The notes beneath the pieces were generated by a model. The model did not search any database. It worked only from the letters and a program-made list of their open reading frames with translations, and was not told the DNA's origin. This document shows, piece after piece, positions 1 to 6,957 of a stretch of 32,600 nucleotides of DNA. The stretch spans positions 1 to 32,600 of IMG/VR virus record IMGVR_UViG_3300010885_005498. One strand, given 5' to 3'. The stretch's first letter is position 1, and each line of letters starts with the position of its first letter. Origin of the DNA: a virus. The translations under genes were made by a program, and so were the position numbers.

Positions 1-111
1 GAATCACTTGCTAAAGCATCTATTGATGGCACACTTTCCAAAGATGAAATTGATGCAGCGTTTGGTGCTACACCAAAAAAGATCGCAAGCAAAAGAGCTG
101 CTGTTAAATGA
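1..111 (+). CDS. Holin-like protein, C-terminal part (gene cut by window start)
   Basis: An open frame runs from base 1 to a TGA at 109-111 and encodes 36 residues with no start inside the window. The segment ESLAKASIDGTLSKDEIDAA resembles, from memory, the C-terminal 'LAxAxxDGxLxxxEIxxAF' tail of small actinophage membrane proteins usually annotated as holins. A lysine-rich tail follows. The gene overlaps the endolysin start by four bases (ATGA), which fits a lysis cassette. The matching N-terminus (MKKVQDIGGRIVALF) is at the other end of the window, at 32551-32600. Membrane segments would lie in the missing middle, so the holin role is inferred from family and position. Confidence 0.6.
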   Translation, partial: ESLAKASIDGTLSKDEIDAAFGATPKKIASKRAAVK

Positions 112-614
112 AGCGTGTTTACACAGGCAACAAAGATGGTGCAGCTGCAGGTGAACATCCACAACTAACTGCGTTAATGAAAGAATTGTTTAAGGCTTAC
201 AGTCCTGCGCTCTGGAACAATGGTTCATTCGGTGTAAGAAATATGCGTGGCAAAGAATCACTTTCGGTTCACGCAACTGGTAGGGCGTGCGATATTTCGT
301 GGCGCAATATGGGTGATGGTAAGCGTGGTGTTGCTAAGGGTGGTCGCAAGTATGCGACAGAGGCAATGGATTATTTAGTGAAGCACGCCGATGAGTTAGG
401 TATAGAAATGATCATTGATTACTTTCCTGCGCCTCACGGTAGGGCTGCCAAGTGTGATCGTGATATGGCATGGCAAAAATATACGAAGCCAACTGTTCAC
501 GGTGCGCCTACGGGAGACTGGTTTCACACGGAAGTAGATGGAAAGAAATCATCTGAACAGGTGAAAGCAGTTTTTGTTGCTAATCCTCCTACTGCTGTAG
601 TCATTGAGGCATAA
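108..614 (+). CDS. Endolysin, M15-family zinc peptidase
   Basis: This 168-residue protein is predicted to cleave peptide cross-links or stems of host peptidoglycan at lysis. It carries the M15 (VanY/D-Ala-D-Ala peptidase type) zinc signature SVHATGRACD at residues 53-62, where H55 and D62 would bind zinc. The second motif, GDWFHTEVDG, supplies H140. There is no signal peptide and no recognisable cell-wall binding domain, so it would need a holin for export. It starts at an ATG overlapping the stop of the upstream holin-like gene and is followed directly by a small membrane protein. The exact bond cleaved (L-Ala-D-Glu or D-Ala-D-Ala) cannot be read from the sequence. Confidence 0.85.
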   Translation: MKRVYTGNKDGAAAGEHPQLTALMKELFKAYSPALWNNGSFGVRNMRGKESLSVHATGRACDISWRNMGDGKRGVAKGGRKYATEAMDYLVKHADELGIEMIIDYFPAPHGRAAKCDRDMAWQKYTKPTVHGAPTGDWFHTEVDGKKSSEQVKAVFVANPPTAVVIEA

Positions 615-869
615 ATGGACATGGGGTTAGCTGCTATTTTGGTTGCTTTAATTACAACTGTTGGTGGCATTGTTGTCGGTTTTATGCAATCCTTTAAGAA
701 GGAAACATTAAGCACACGAGTAGAGAACAGAACCGATCACGCAGTTGTTCAGGCACAGTTAAGGATGTTGCACAAAAGCGTGGACAGGGTTGGTGATAGG
801 TTGGAATTACATATTGACGGACACAGAGAAGGTGGCTATGGGAAAACTGTTGGAGCAAATCCAAACTGA
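615..869 (+). CDS. Small membrane protein, possible second holin or spanin-like lysis factor
   Basis: The 84-residue product starts at an ATG that abuts the endolysin stop, with GAGG at 606-609 as ribosome site. Residues about 4-24 form one hydrophobic helix (LAAILVALITTVGGIVVGF). A charged, probably helical segment follows (residues 33-65, including QLRMLHKSVDRVGDRLELHI). This one-helix plus coiled-coil layout resembles the DUF2746-type proteins next to actinophage lysins, although I recall that family only by layout. Position suggests a role in lysis timing or membrane disruption. The last 32 bases overlap the next gene. Confidence 0.6.
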   Translation: MDMGLAAILVALITTVGGIVVGFMQSFKKETLSTRVENRTDHAVVQAQLRMLHKSVDRVGDRLELHIDGHREGGYGKTVGANPN

Positions 870-1077
870 GAAACCTAAGAGTGCTGGTGGTAAGCCACGC
901 ATACAAATAATTCTTGATGAGATGAGTTCTGAAGATCGTGATGATCTTTTGCAAGCGTTACTAGATACCACTATTCAAACGATGGTCATTCGTAATGTGT
1001 TGGCACAGCGTGGAGACAAGTTAAGTCATTCAACTGTTTCTCGTTTCCGAAAGGATTTGGCTAATGGCATTGCGTGA
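838..1077 (+). CDS. Small helix-turn-helix DNA-binding protein
   Basis: The 79-residue protein begins at the ATG at 838, preceded by AAGGTGG at about 829-835; the frame is also open upstream, but no start there has a comparable site. The C-terminal half (VLAQRGDKLSHSTVSRFRKD) looks like a helix-turn-helix: a helix, a turn containing G-D-x-L-S, and a recognition helix STVSRFRK. Similar small HTH proteins lie next to MRE11-like or terminase genes in actinophages. It overlaps the preceding gene by 32 bases and the following one by 14, so the three are probably translated together. Its DNA target is unknown. Confidence 0.6.
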   Translation: MGKLLEQIQTEKPKSAGGKPRIQIILDEMSSEDRDDLLQALLDTTIQTMVIRNVLAQRGDKLSHSTVSRFRKDLANGIA

Positions 1078-2125
1078 TGAGATAGAGCAAGCCAAAGTTA
1101 CAGAGATTGATGTTGATGTTGTTCGTGTACGCAAGCAACGAGATCAGTTAGCGAACCAGAACGCACGACTACTTACAAAGGTTGAGGAACTAGAACGCAC
1201 TTTATCTGTGGTTGATATGGCTGAGGGTACAGCGATACAGCCGCCGTTGTGGCTTGCACCTGTAAAACCTAAAAGCAGTGCAGGCACTCTTGTTGTCATG
1301 TTGTCGGATACACACTTTGATGAAGTGGTCAACCCTGATGAGATGGAAGGTTTAAACGCTTACAACCGTGAGATTGCTGTGATGCGTTTAGAGCGTTGGA
1401 CACAGAATGTAATCAAGATGGCACGCCATTATTTGTCTGGTGTTTCTTATGATGGTGTTGTAATCATTTTAGGTGGAGACATTTTTACGGGAGACATCCA
1501 CGAAGAATTAGCACTTACTAACGAGGACACGATGATCGGTTCATTATTGTTTTGGTCTGAACAAGTAGCAGCTGCAATCCAACTATTAACAGATGAGTTT
1601 AAGAAATGTCATGTGGTTTCTGTGGTAGGTAATCACGGCCGTACTACACGCAAGCCTCGTATGAAGCAGCGTGTCAGAACGAACTTTGATTGGCTGATAG
1701 CAAAAATGATTGAACGTCATTTTACAAAAGATAAACGGGTGACATTTAGTATCCCTGAATCTGCTGATGCGTTAATAAACATTTATCAGCACGGACATCT
1801 CATTACACATGGCGATCAAGTGTCAGGTGGTTCAGGTTGGGGTGGAATCTACTCACCGATTATGCGTATGCGATCACGAAAAGAAGCACGCTATCTAGCA
1901 ACAGGAAAATCGTTTCAAACAATGTGGCTCGGTCACTGGCATCAATACATTTCTACACCCAAGATGGTTGTTAATGGAACGATGAAAGGTTTTGATGAGT
2001 ACGCATTGTTGATGGGTTTTGGTTACGAGCAGCCACAGCAAGCGTTGGCTTTAGTAACACCTGAAAAAAACATTACGATTCAAGCACCTGTATTTTTTGT
2101 TGATCGCAAAAAGGAGAACTGGTAA
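1064..2125 (+). CDS. Calcineurin-like metallophosphoesterase, MRE11/SbcD-like
   Basis: The 353-residue protein shows the complete two-metal phosphoesterase motif set: SDTHFDE (D82, H84), GGDI (D139), VGNHG (N190, H191), THGDQ (H249) and GHWH (290-293). An N-terminal coiled coil of about 50 residues (RVRKQRDQLANQNARLLTKV) comes first. Actinophage relatives are usually annotated as MRE11-like nucleases acting in DNA repair or end processing; the true substrate is not shown here. No SbcC/Rad50 partner ATPase is present in the window. It overlaps the HTH gene upstream by 14 bases and the next gene by one. Confidence 0.85.
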   Translation: MALRDEIEQAKVTEIDVDVVRVRKQRDQLANQNARLLTKVEELERTLSVVDMAEGTAIQPPLWLAPVKPKSSAGTLVVMLSDTHFDEVVNPDEMEGLNAYNREIAVMRLERWTQNVIKMARHYLSGVSYDGVVIILGGDIFTGDIHEELALTNEDTMIGSLLFWSEQVAAAIQLLTDEFKKCHVVSVVGNHGRTTRKPRMKQRVRTNFDWLIAKMIERHFTKDKRVTFSIPESADALINIYQHGHLITHGDQVSGGSGWGGIYSPIMRMRSRKEARYLATGKSFQTMWLGHWHQYISTPKMVVNGTMKGFDEYALLMGFGYEQPQQALALVTPEKNITIQAPVFFVDRKKENW

Positions 2126-2364
2126 TGATGACGATCGTAGAAGTAATTTGGCATGACGCACACGCAGATACATCTAATTGGATTGAGTTAGATGAAATTG
2201 ATTCTGAACCATGTGTTGTTACTTCTATAGGTATTTTGTTGCCTGATGCAAAACCTAATCACATTGTTTTAACACAGTCACAAAATAGTTTTAATCAAAT
2301 TGATTGTGTGCTTTCTATTCCTGTTGGCATGGTGCAAAGTATGAGGGCGATCACTCTTTGTTAG
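2125..2364 (+). CDS. Conserved small phage protein of unknown function
   Basis: A 79-residue acidic protein whose ATG shares one base with the preceding TAA (TAATG); AGGAG at 2112-2116 is a good ribosome site. The pattern VxVxWxDAxxxxxxWxxLDEI, then VTSIGILL, then IPxGMVQSMR, recalls a small family common in environmental phages with no assigned function. There are no membrane segments and no metal motif. It is the last gene of the HTH/phosphoesterase group and is followed by two hairpins that probably end transcription. Confidence 0.6.
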   Translation: MMTIVEVIWHDAHADTSNWIELDEIDSEPCVVTSIGILLPDAKPNHIVLTQSQNSFNQIDCVLSIPVGMVQSMRAITLC

Positions 2365-2399
2365 TGGACTCAACAAGGTTTCATCTGTAATGTTTTTGT

Positions 2400-2473
2400 G
2401 TTGCGCTATGTTCTCCTTCTCCGTAGCGCAACAATGGGTTGAGCAGCCCTGTTCTTATCAAATGGGGCTGCTC
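2400..2473 (+). terminator. Tandem hairpins with downstream T-rich tract
   Basis: Two strong inverted repeats follow the 2364 stop. The first pairs 2400-2410 with 2422-2432 (11 bp with one G-T pair, pyrimidine loop). The second pairs gagcagccc at 2441-2449 with 2465-2473. T runs of seven and eight bases occur further on, around 2500-2518. Neither hairpin has a T tract immediately 3', so they are not textbook intrinsic terminators, but they sit exactly between the lysis/MRE11 block and the next promoter. Otherwise the gap 2365-2638 holds only the promoter and leader described separately. Confidence 0.5.
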
Positions 2474-2576
2474 CCTATATTGTTTAAAAACAGTCAAATA
2501 TTTTTTTAATTTTTTTTATTTCCGTTCCAGCATTAGGTTTGATTGCGTATTTTTAGATAGTTGGTAATTCAATGGT

Positions 2577-2621
2577 TTGACAATCTGCTATACTGTGTAT
2601 ATCGGATAAAAACAACCGATA
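2577..2621 (+). promoter_or_regulatory. Promoter with inverted-repeat leader before the early block
   Basis: A perfect TTGACA lies at 2577-2582, and an extended -10 TGC-TATACT at 2586-2594. Their spacing is too short to be one promoter, so the extended -10 alone, or TTGACA with TATATC at 2598-2603, may be used. An inverted repeat, TATCGG at 2600-2605 and CCGATA at 2616-2621, lies at the probable transcript start and could be an operator or a 5' hairpin. Confidence 0.5.
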
Positions 2622-2622
2622 G

Positions 2623-2635
2623 CCCTGAGGAGGGA
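2623..2635 (+). promoter_or_regulatory. Conserved leader/ribosome site ccctgaggaggga, copy 1
   Basis: This 13-base motif ends three bases before the ATG at 2639. It contains a strong GGAGG ribosome site, and its outer CCCT/AGGG can pair around a GAGG loop, which would tuck part of the site into a small hairpin. The same motif precedes four other genes in this window. Confidence 0.7.
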
Positions 2636-2638
2636 ATT

Positions 2639-2821
2639 ATGAAAAAGCCAAGAGAGTTCAAGAAAGGTAATTGCGAAATCTGTTTTAAAAAAGCAGAACT
2701 GCAAAGACCGATAAACAGTTTCAATGCGTGGTGTTGTTTGCCTTGTTTAGAAACAATGAATGAAAGATCAGCAGCAAGAAGTCGTGCTGACAACCTGTTT
2801 GGAAATAACTTTCGTAAATAA
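2639..2821 (+). CDS. Small zinc-ribbon protein
   Basis: A 60-residue basic protein starting at the ATG just after the conserved leader motif. It has two cysteine pairs, CEIC (residues 12-15) and CCLPC (about 33-37), the pattern of a single treble-clef or zinc ribbon, and a basic C-terminal tail (SAARSRADNLFGNNFRK). It may bind nucleic acid or a host protein, which is an inference from the fold alone. The cysteine layout resembles the N-terminal ribbon of the next gene (CAIC...CLPC), so the two may share an origin. Confidence 0.6.
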   Translation: MKKPREFKKGNCEICFKKAELQRPINSFNAWCCLPCLETMNERSAARSRADNLFGNNFRK

Positions 2822-2850
2822 ACATTACGAAGCCAGCAACCAACCGATGA

Positions 2851-2863
2851 CCCTGAGGAGGGA
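2851..2863 (+). promoter_or_regulatory. Conserved leader/ribosome site ccctgaggaggga, copy 2
   Basis: The motif ends two bases before the ATG at 2866. The five bases upstream (ccgat) also match those upstream of copy 1, so the shared unit is slightly longer here. No clear promoter is visible in the short gap, so this gene is probably co-transcribed with 2639. Confidence 0.65.
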
Positions 2864-2865
2864 TT

Positions 2866-3576
2866 ATGACAAAGCAAGTCAGATGGAAGTGTGCAATCTG
2901 TAGTAACGGATTACTTGCACCAACTAAACCAAGAAAGAATGATGTGCGCAGATATTGTTTGCCCTGTTCAGCAGCAACAGGAAAACTTGTTGAACGCATT
3001 TCACCAACACTAGAAAAGCAGCGTGCAACTAAAACAGTGCAACGCAAAGTAAAGACACAGAAAAAAAATGCGAAGGTCAGCGTCAGCAAAAAAGTAAGCC
3101 GTGAGAAAGTATCAGCAGTAAACAAGAGACAAGCAATGATAGAGAAAGAAGGTCAGCGCATCTGGAAGTTGATGGCAGCTTGGCACAAGGGCAAGCCGAT
3201 GCCAAAGATACAAATCAAAGATGCACGCAATGAGCGTGGACACGGCTGGTCAAATTGTCGCAACCTTATTCAAGTCAATATCAGACCGAATCAAACAGAA
3301 CGAGGAAGCAAGTGGGCTTGGTATGTGTTAGCACATGAACTTGCGCATTGCGCTTGCCCACCGATTTACAAGGAAGGTGCAACAGACATAGATTTTAAAA
3401 CAGATGTGCATCACAAAGAGTTTTACAAAGCGTTAAAGCACGCTTGCGAGAAGCGTTGGAAGGTGTCAGTTTCATTTGCTGAAGTGCGTGGTGAACAATA
3501 CGGTTACGCAGTTGATCACATCATTGAGGCGCAGGTGTTAAAAGAAGTGCAGTTCAAGGTTGCGAGTATTCGCTAG
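2866..3576 (+). CDS. SprT-like zinc metallopeptidase with N-terminal zinc ribbon
   Basis: The 236-residue protein has three parts. Residues 9-34 form a zinc ribbon (CAIC and CLPC). Residues about 45-90 are a lysine-rich linker. A metallopeptidase domain follows with the HELAH motif at 157-161 (catalytic E158) and a downstream H182/H183 in HHKEF as likely third ligand. The order HExxH, then HxxxF, fits SprT/Spartan or YgjP-like minimal proteases. SprT-like proteins in cells remove DNA-protein cross-links; whether the phage enzyme does this or attacks a host defence protein is unknown. It starts after the conserved leader motif and lies within the DNA-metabolism block. Confidence 0.7.
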   Translation: MTKQVRWKCAICSNGLLAPTKPRKNDVRRYCLPCSAATGKLVERISPTLEKQRATKTVQRKVKTQKKNAKVSVSKKVSREKVSAVNKRQAMIEKEGQRIWKLMAAWHKGKPMPKIQIKDARNERGHGWSNCRNLIQVNIRPNQTERGSKWAWYVLAHELAHCACPPIYKEGATDIDFKTDVHHKEFYKALKHACEKRWKVSVSFAEVRGEQYGYAVDHIIEAQVLKEVQFKVASIR

Positions 3577-3606
3577 AACCCTGAATGGTATGGGAAAACA
3601 AAAGAC

Positions 3607-3635
3607 TTTACATTTGAATGTGGTCGCTGTATAAT
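3607..3635 (+). promoter_or_regulatory. Sigma70-type promoter TTTACA-N17-TATAAT
   Basis: TTTACA at 3607-3612 and a perfect TATAAT at 3630-3635 are separated by 17 bases, the clearest consensus promoter in the window. Transcription would start near 3642 and drive the gene at 3675 and probably the recombination genes after it. Confidence 0.75.
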
Positions 3636-3677
3636 TGAGTTATCAAGTTAAACAAAACCCTGAGGAGGGAAATCATG
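3621..3677 (+). repeat. Promoter-leader cassette, copy A
   Basis: From tggtcgctgta through the ATG at 3675, this stretch is nearly identical to 14468-14521. Both contain ttatcaagttaaac and the ccctgaggaggga motif (3658-3670 here). Copy A has an intact TATAAT at its left end; in copy B that hexamer reads TAGGGT. The downstream proteins are unrelated, so the regulatory unit was copied without its gene. Confidence 0.75.
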
Positions 3678-3869
3678 GAAGCAGAAAAGAAGTTTAAGCA
3701 CCATCTGATACGAAAACAAAATCCAAGTAGAGGAATAAAACTTATTCAGAAGTTTAAGTTCAATGATTTTGTTGCAGCCCAAACAGAATGTGATCGGTTA
3801 AACGAAATAGCAAAAGAAGTTAACCCAGAGTTTTACTTCATCATCATCACGAAGGAGGAAACAAAATGA
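3675..3869 (+). CDS. Small protein of unknown function
   Basis: A 64-residue basic protein (MEAEKKFKHHLIRKQNPS at the start) preceded by the promoter-leader cassette. It looks like a compact alpha/beta protein: a basic N-terminal strand, a helix (NDFVAAQTECDRLNEI) and a final hydrophobic strand (FYFIIIT). I do not recognise the family. Its stop overlaps the next gene by four bases (ATGA), so it is the first gene of the operon that leads to the exonuclease and annealing protein. Confidence 0.5.
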   Translation: MEAEKKFKHHLIRKQNPSRGIKLIQKFKFNDFVAAQTECDRLNEIAKEVNPEFYFIIITKEETK

Positions 3870-4228
3870 ATGCAGTAGATCAGGTTGCACAAGCAATCGC
3901 AACATACGGCAGACCACTCTGGGCTGCACATATCTCGTATGAGACACGACAACAAGTACCAACAAAAGTAATTGGGGAACTACTAGCCGATGCACATCGC
4001 TCACCAGACAGCGTGACACGAGCAGACCTTTACAGTGATCTGAAAGCGTGGTGCGCCAGCAATGTATTTGCCGAAGTCACCGTTCAGCTGCTCGCCACCG
4101 TTTCTGGATTATCTAAACCTTCTGTACGAAAGTTCATTGATGATCACGGCGATATGTTTAAAAAGATTACGAAGCGCACTTGGGAAGTACGAGATCCAAA
4201 GTCAGATCGGGCGTTGGACAAAAAATAA
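3866..4228 (+). CDS. Putative helix-turn-helix protein
   Basis: The 120-residue product overlaps the upstream gene by four bases. Residues about 77-103 (LLATVSGLSKPSVRKFIDDH) resemble a helix-turn-helix with the turn at SGLSK and a recognition helix PSVRKFIDD. The N-terminal part is predominantly helical. It might regulate the block or bind replication or recombination sites, but nothing in the sequence names a target. A gap of 58 bases without obvious signals separates it from the exonuclease gene. Confidence 0.45.
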   Translation: MNAVDQVAQAIATYGRPLWAAHISYETRQQVPTKVIGELLADAHRSPDSVTRADLYSDLKAWCASNVFAEVTVQLLATVSGLSKPSVRKFIDDHGDMFKKITKRTWEVRDPKSDRALDKK

Positions 4229-4286
4229 CCCTGTTACACCCCCGAGTAATAGTTAGATCAGACAACAACAAAGAAAGAAGGAACAG

Positions 4287-5231
4287 ATGAAGGTACTAGC
4301 AAAAGAAAAGCACGGCAGCAAAGAGTGGTTGCTGGCACGCTGGAAAGATGAGAACGGTAACTGCGTGTTCGGTGCGTCAGACATACCAATCCTGATGGCA
4401 GCCAGCCCATATAAAACTCGTGCAGAGTTGTTCGCAGACAAACTTAACGAACCAGTTGAGCAGCCTTCAAACGCAGTGTTTGATCGTGGCAACATTCTTG
4501 AATCGCCATTGATTATCAACGCATCAAATAAGTTGGGCAAAGAAATCTTTACCCCTGAAGTCATCTATCGTGACGGGCGTTTGTCAATTAGTCTTGACGG
4601 TGTAGATAACGAACAGCAGCCAACAGTTGTTGTAGAAGCAAAGACAACTACTCGTTACAGCATTTATGATTCAGGTGATCTGCCTGATGAATGGTTGTGG
4701 CAAGGTTGGGCACAGCAAGCCGTGTTAGATGTACCTGTATGGTTCAGCGTGTTAGATCGTGACTTGCGTTTAAGTGTTGTTGAGCTGCCAGACAATCCGT
4801 TAGCGATTGACAGTCTGATTACTGAAGCAAACATTTTTGGTGAATGGGTTGATAGCAACACTCCACCATTAGACGAGATCAACAATTTCTCTGCTGATGA
4901 CATTGCATGCATCTTTAAAGTGGAACCAACCACTATTGATCTAACTATTGAGGCTGGAGAATGGGTGTTGCAGTTAGAGGAAGCCCGTGCGATGGCGAAG
5001 CAGGCAGCAGAGTTGGAAACAAAAGCCAAAGATGCTTTAGCGCAAATGTTGTTGGGCAACGAGATCGGTATGTTGCACGGTCAGCAAATAGTTTCGTGGA
5101 AACAACAAGCAGGAAAAGAATCGTTAGATGCTACGAGACTTAAACAAGAACACCCAATGTTATTTAAGCAATACACCAAGCAAGGAAACCCATACCGTGT
5201 GATGAGAACACACAGAAAGAAGGTTAAGTAA
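4287..5231 (+). CDS. YqaJ-type phage exonuclease (lambda-exonuclease/Cas4-like fold)
   Basis: The 314-residue protein fits the YqaJ viral recombinase family, which resects double-stranded DNA ends for recombination. Residues 28-45 (FGASDIPILMAASPYKTR) are the family entry motif. E72, D104 (SISLDGVD) and E117-K119 (VVEAKT) make up the PD-(D/E)XK metal site, and WLWQGWAQQAV is the conserved helix after it. A coiled-coil tail follows. The ATG at 4287 is preceded by AAGAAGGA. The stop overlaps the annealing-protein gene by one base (TAATG), so the two-component recombinase is translationally linked. Confidence 0.85.
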   Translation: MKVLAKEKHGSKEWLLARWKDENGNCVFGASDIPILMAASPYKTRAELFADKLNEPVEQPSNAVFDRGNILESPLIINASNKLGKEIFTPEVIYRDGRLSISLDGVDNEQQPTVVVEAKTTTRYSIYDSGDLPDEWLWQGWAQQAVLDVPVWFSVLDRDLRLSVVELPDNPLAIDSLITEANIFGEWVDSNTPPLDEINNFSADDIACIFKVEPTTIDLTIEAGEWVLQLEEARAMAKQAAELETKAKDALAQMLLGNEIGMLHGQQIVSWKQQAGKESLDATRLKQEHPMLFKQYTKQGNPYRVMRTHRKKVK

Positions 5232-5995
5232 TGAATGAGGAATTAGATACACAACTGTTGAAAGCAGTATTGGAGCAGTACGCAATACCTGATCCAAAGA
5301 TTGTTGGAACTATTCCACGCAACGGAATCAACTTGGCTTATGTGAGTCACGCAGACATCACAAAAATCCTAATTGAGATTGATCCGAACTGGAACTGGCA
5401 GCCTGTTGCTTGGGATAACGGCAGACCTGCTATTCATATTGAGAACGGAACAGCAACTATGTGGGCAACGCTTACGCTGCTTGGCAAATCTTTGTTGGGT
5501 GTTGGTTCGGTTCGTGCCGATAAACAAGACTTGGACAAAGAACTTGTTGGAGACTTCTTGCGTAACGCAAGTATGCGCTTTGGTATCGCATTGAGTCTCT
5601 GGTCTAAACAAGACTGGTCAGACAACACAACGATTGTTCGCACATCAGAAGTAAAGCGTTCAATACAAAATCATCCAGCGTCACAACCTGATGATCGTGA
5701 AATTACACCTGCTGAAGTAGCAGAAATCTTTGGTGGTGCAGTTCTAACTGAAGCAGTTATTACACCGATTAAAGCAGCTGCATCGGCAGGAACCATCAGC
5801 GATAAACAAAAAGGTTTGATCAGCAAACTTGCAAAAGAAAAAGTTGATGGTGATGTAACACCGATCTTGAAACAGCAGTTTAAAAAATTATCGGTAAACG
5901 AACTGACCACTAAAGAAGGTTCAGCACTTATTAAACTTTTAATGGAAGCCAAAGTTGGCAGCCCCGTGATTGTTAATGATGAGGAACCATTCTGA
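5231..5995 (+). CDS. Single-strand DNA annealing protein (Rad52/Erf-like), probable
   Basis: The 254-residue protein directly follows the exonuclease, the usual place for its annealing partner. The segment from YVSHADITKILIEIDPNW through NGTATMWATLTLLGKSLLGVG to RNASMRFGIALSLWSK (residues about 37-125) is the conserved core of an actinophage family usually labelled Erf- or Rad52-like; I assign it from memory. A second helical region (about 185-240) follows a linker. The last residues, VNDEEPF, resemble the acidic C-terminal tip of bacterial SSB proteins. Its final bases supply the ribosome site for the WhiB gene. Confidence 0.65.
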   Translation: MNEELDTQLLKAVLEQYAIPDPKIVGTIPRNGINLAYVSHADITKILIEIDPNWNWQPVAWDNGRPAIHIENGTATMWATLTLLGKSLLGVGSVRADKQDLDKELVGDFLRNASMRFGIALSLWSKQDWSDNTTIVRTSEVKRSIQNHPASQPDDREITPAEVAEIFGGAVLTEAVITPIKAAASAGTISDKQKGLISKLAKEKVDGDVTPILKQQFKKLSVNELTTKEGSALIKLLMEAKVGSPVIVNDEEPF

Positions 5996-6243
5996 AGCGT
6001 GATCATTGGCGTGAAGATGCGTTGTGTTTAGGACTAGATTCAAAAGTTTTCTTTCCTGAATACAACGCATTTGAATCTCGTTGGGATGCAGCCAAAACAA
6101 TTTGTGCGTGCTGTCCTGTACGCAAGCAATGTTTGGATTTAGTTATCGGGTTAGATGAGGACTGTGATCGTTGGGGAGTGTTCGGTGGTATGACACCAGC
6201 ACAACGCAGAGTTTATCGTGACGAATTAAGGAGAAGCAAATGA
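5992..6243 (+). CDS. WhiB-like [4Fe-4S] transcription regulator
   Basis: WhiB proteins are actinobacterial iron-sulfur partners of the main sigma factor. The four cluster ligands are C12, C38, C41 and C47 (ICACCPVRKQC), with an FFP motif at 20-22 and the WGVFGGMT turn followed by a basic AQRR segment. The conserved N-terminal W (residue 6) lies upstream of the first TTG at 6022, so the start must be earlier. The only candidates after the in-frame stop at 5980 are CTG at 5992 and ATT at 5989. CTG has GAGGA at 5981-5985 and a four-base CTGA overlap with the previous stop. The product is 83 residues. It could redirect host transcription or regulate phage promoters. Confidence 0.8.
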   Translation: MKRDHWREDALCLGLDSKVFFPEYNAFESRWDAAKTICACCPVRKQCLDLVIGLDEDCDRWGVFGGMTPAQRRVYRDELRRSK

Positions 6244-6338
6244 AATCTATCGGGCAGCCGTTGGCTGATTGTGATTGTGTGATACAAAAAATTGTTAAAG
6301 AAACTAGATGTGGAAAAACGGAGGACGATGATGAATAA
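6240..6338 (+). CDS. Very small acidic protein
   Basis: A 32-residue open frame from an ATG that overlaps the whiB stop (ATGA) with AAGGAGAAG just upstream. It has three cysteines (CDC and RC) and ends in an acidic run (TEDDDE). I do not recognise it. The ribosome site and both overlaps (with whiB and with the methyltransferase start) argue that it is translated, at least to couple the two neighbours. Confidence 0.4.
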   Translation: MKSIGQPLADCDCVIQKIVKETRCGKTEDDDE

Positions 6339-6957
6339 AAAACTTAAAGTATTAAATCTGTATGCAGGCATCGGTGGGAATCGTAAACTTTGGGGAACAG
6401 ATTGCGAAGTAACTGCTGTTGAATATGATGAAAATATTGCAAAGGTTTATGAAGATTATTTTTCAACAGACAAAGTTGTGGTTGCTGATGCTCACGAATA
6501 CTTACTTAATCACTTTGCTGAGTTTGATTTTATTTGGTCATCACCACCATGTCAAAGTCATAGCAGCTTTAGACAAAACATTGGTGTTCGTTTTCGTGGA
6601 GTAAAACCTATTTATCCTGACATGAACTTGTGGCAAGAAATAGTTTTTTTGCAATACAACTTTACTGGTGAATGGGTAGTTGAAAATGTTAAACCGTATT
6701 ACACGCCTTTCATATCGCCAACCATTGCATTGCAGCGACATTATTTTTGGTCTAACTTGCAGATTCCAAATATGCAATTTAAAAAAGATTTGCTTAGATC
6801 AGCGCAAATACCACAACTTGAGGAACTACATGGTTACGACTTAAGTAAATATAAATTGCCTAATAAGCGACAGGTTCTACGCAACTGTGTTGCACCAGAA
6901 GTTGGTCTATATGTTTTTCAACAAGTAACTAAAACAAAGGAGAATAATAATGAGTAG
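6331..6957 (+). CDS. DNA (cytosine-5) methyltransferase
   Basis: The 208-residue protein has the C5-methyltransferase motifs: motif I LNLYAGIGG (residues 8-16), motif IV PPCQ with catalytic C74, motif VI ENV (118-120) and a late motif RQVLRNCVAPEVG near the C-terminus that stands in for motifs IX-X. The target-recognition region is very short, so the whole protein is about two thirds of the usual length and may have relaxed specificity. The ATG at 6331 has GGAGG six bases upstream; ATG 6328 is possible. No cognate restriction gene is present, so it probably protects or pre-modifies phage DNA, possibly for the glycosyltransferase at 13125. Confidence 0.8.
   Translation: MNKKLKVLNLYAGIGGNRKLWGTDCEVTAVEYDENIAKVYEDYFSTDKVVVADAHEYLLNHFAEFDFIWSSPPCQSHSSFRQNIGVRFRGVKPIYPDMNLWQEIVFLQYNFTGEWVVENVKPYYTPFISPTIALQRHYFWSNLQIPNMQFKKDLLRSAQIPQLEELHGYDLSKYKLPNKRQVLRNCVAPEVGLYVFQQVTKTKENNNE

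Noticed and set aside
6022-6243. WhiB start at TTG 6022
   Set aside because: It would leave out the conserved N-terminal tryptophan and has no ribosome site at the right distance.
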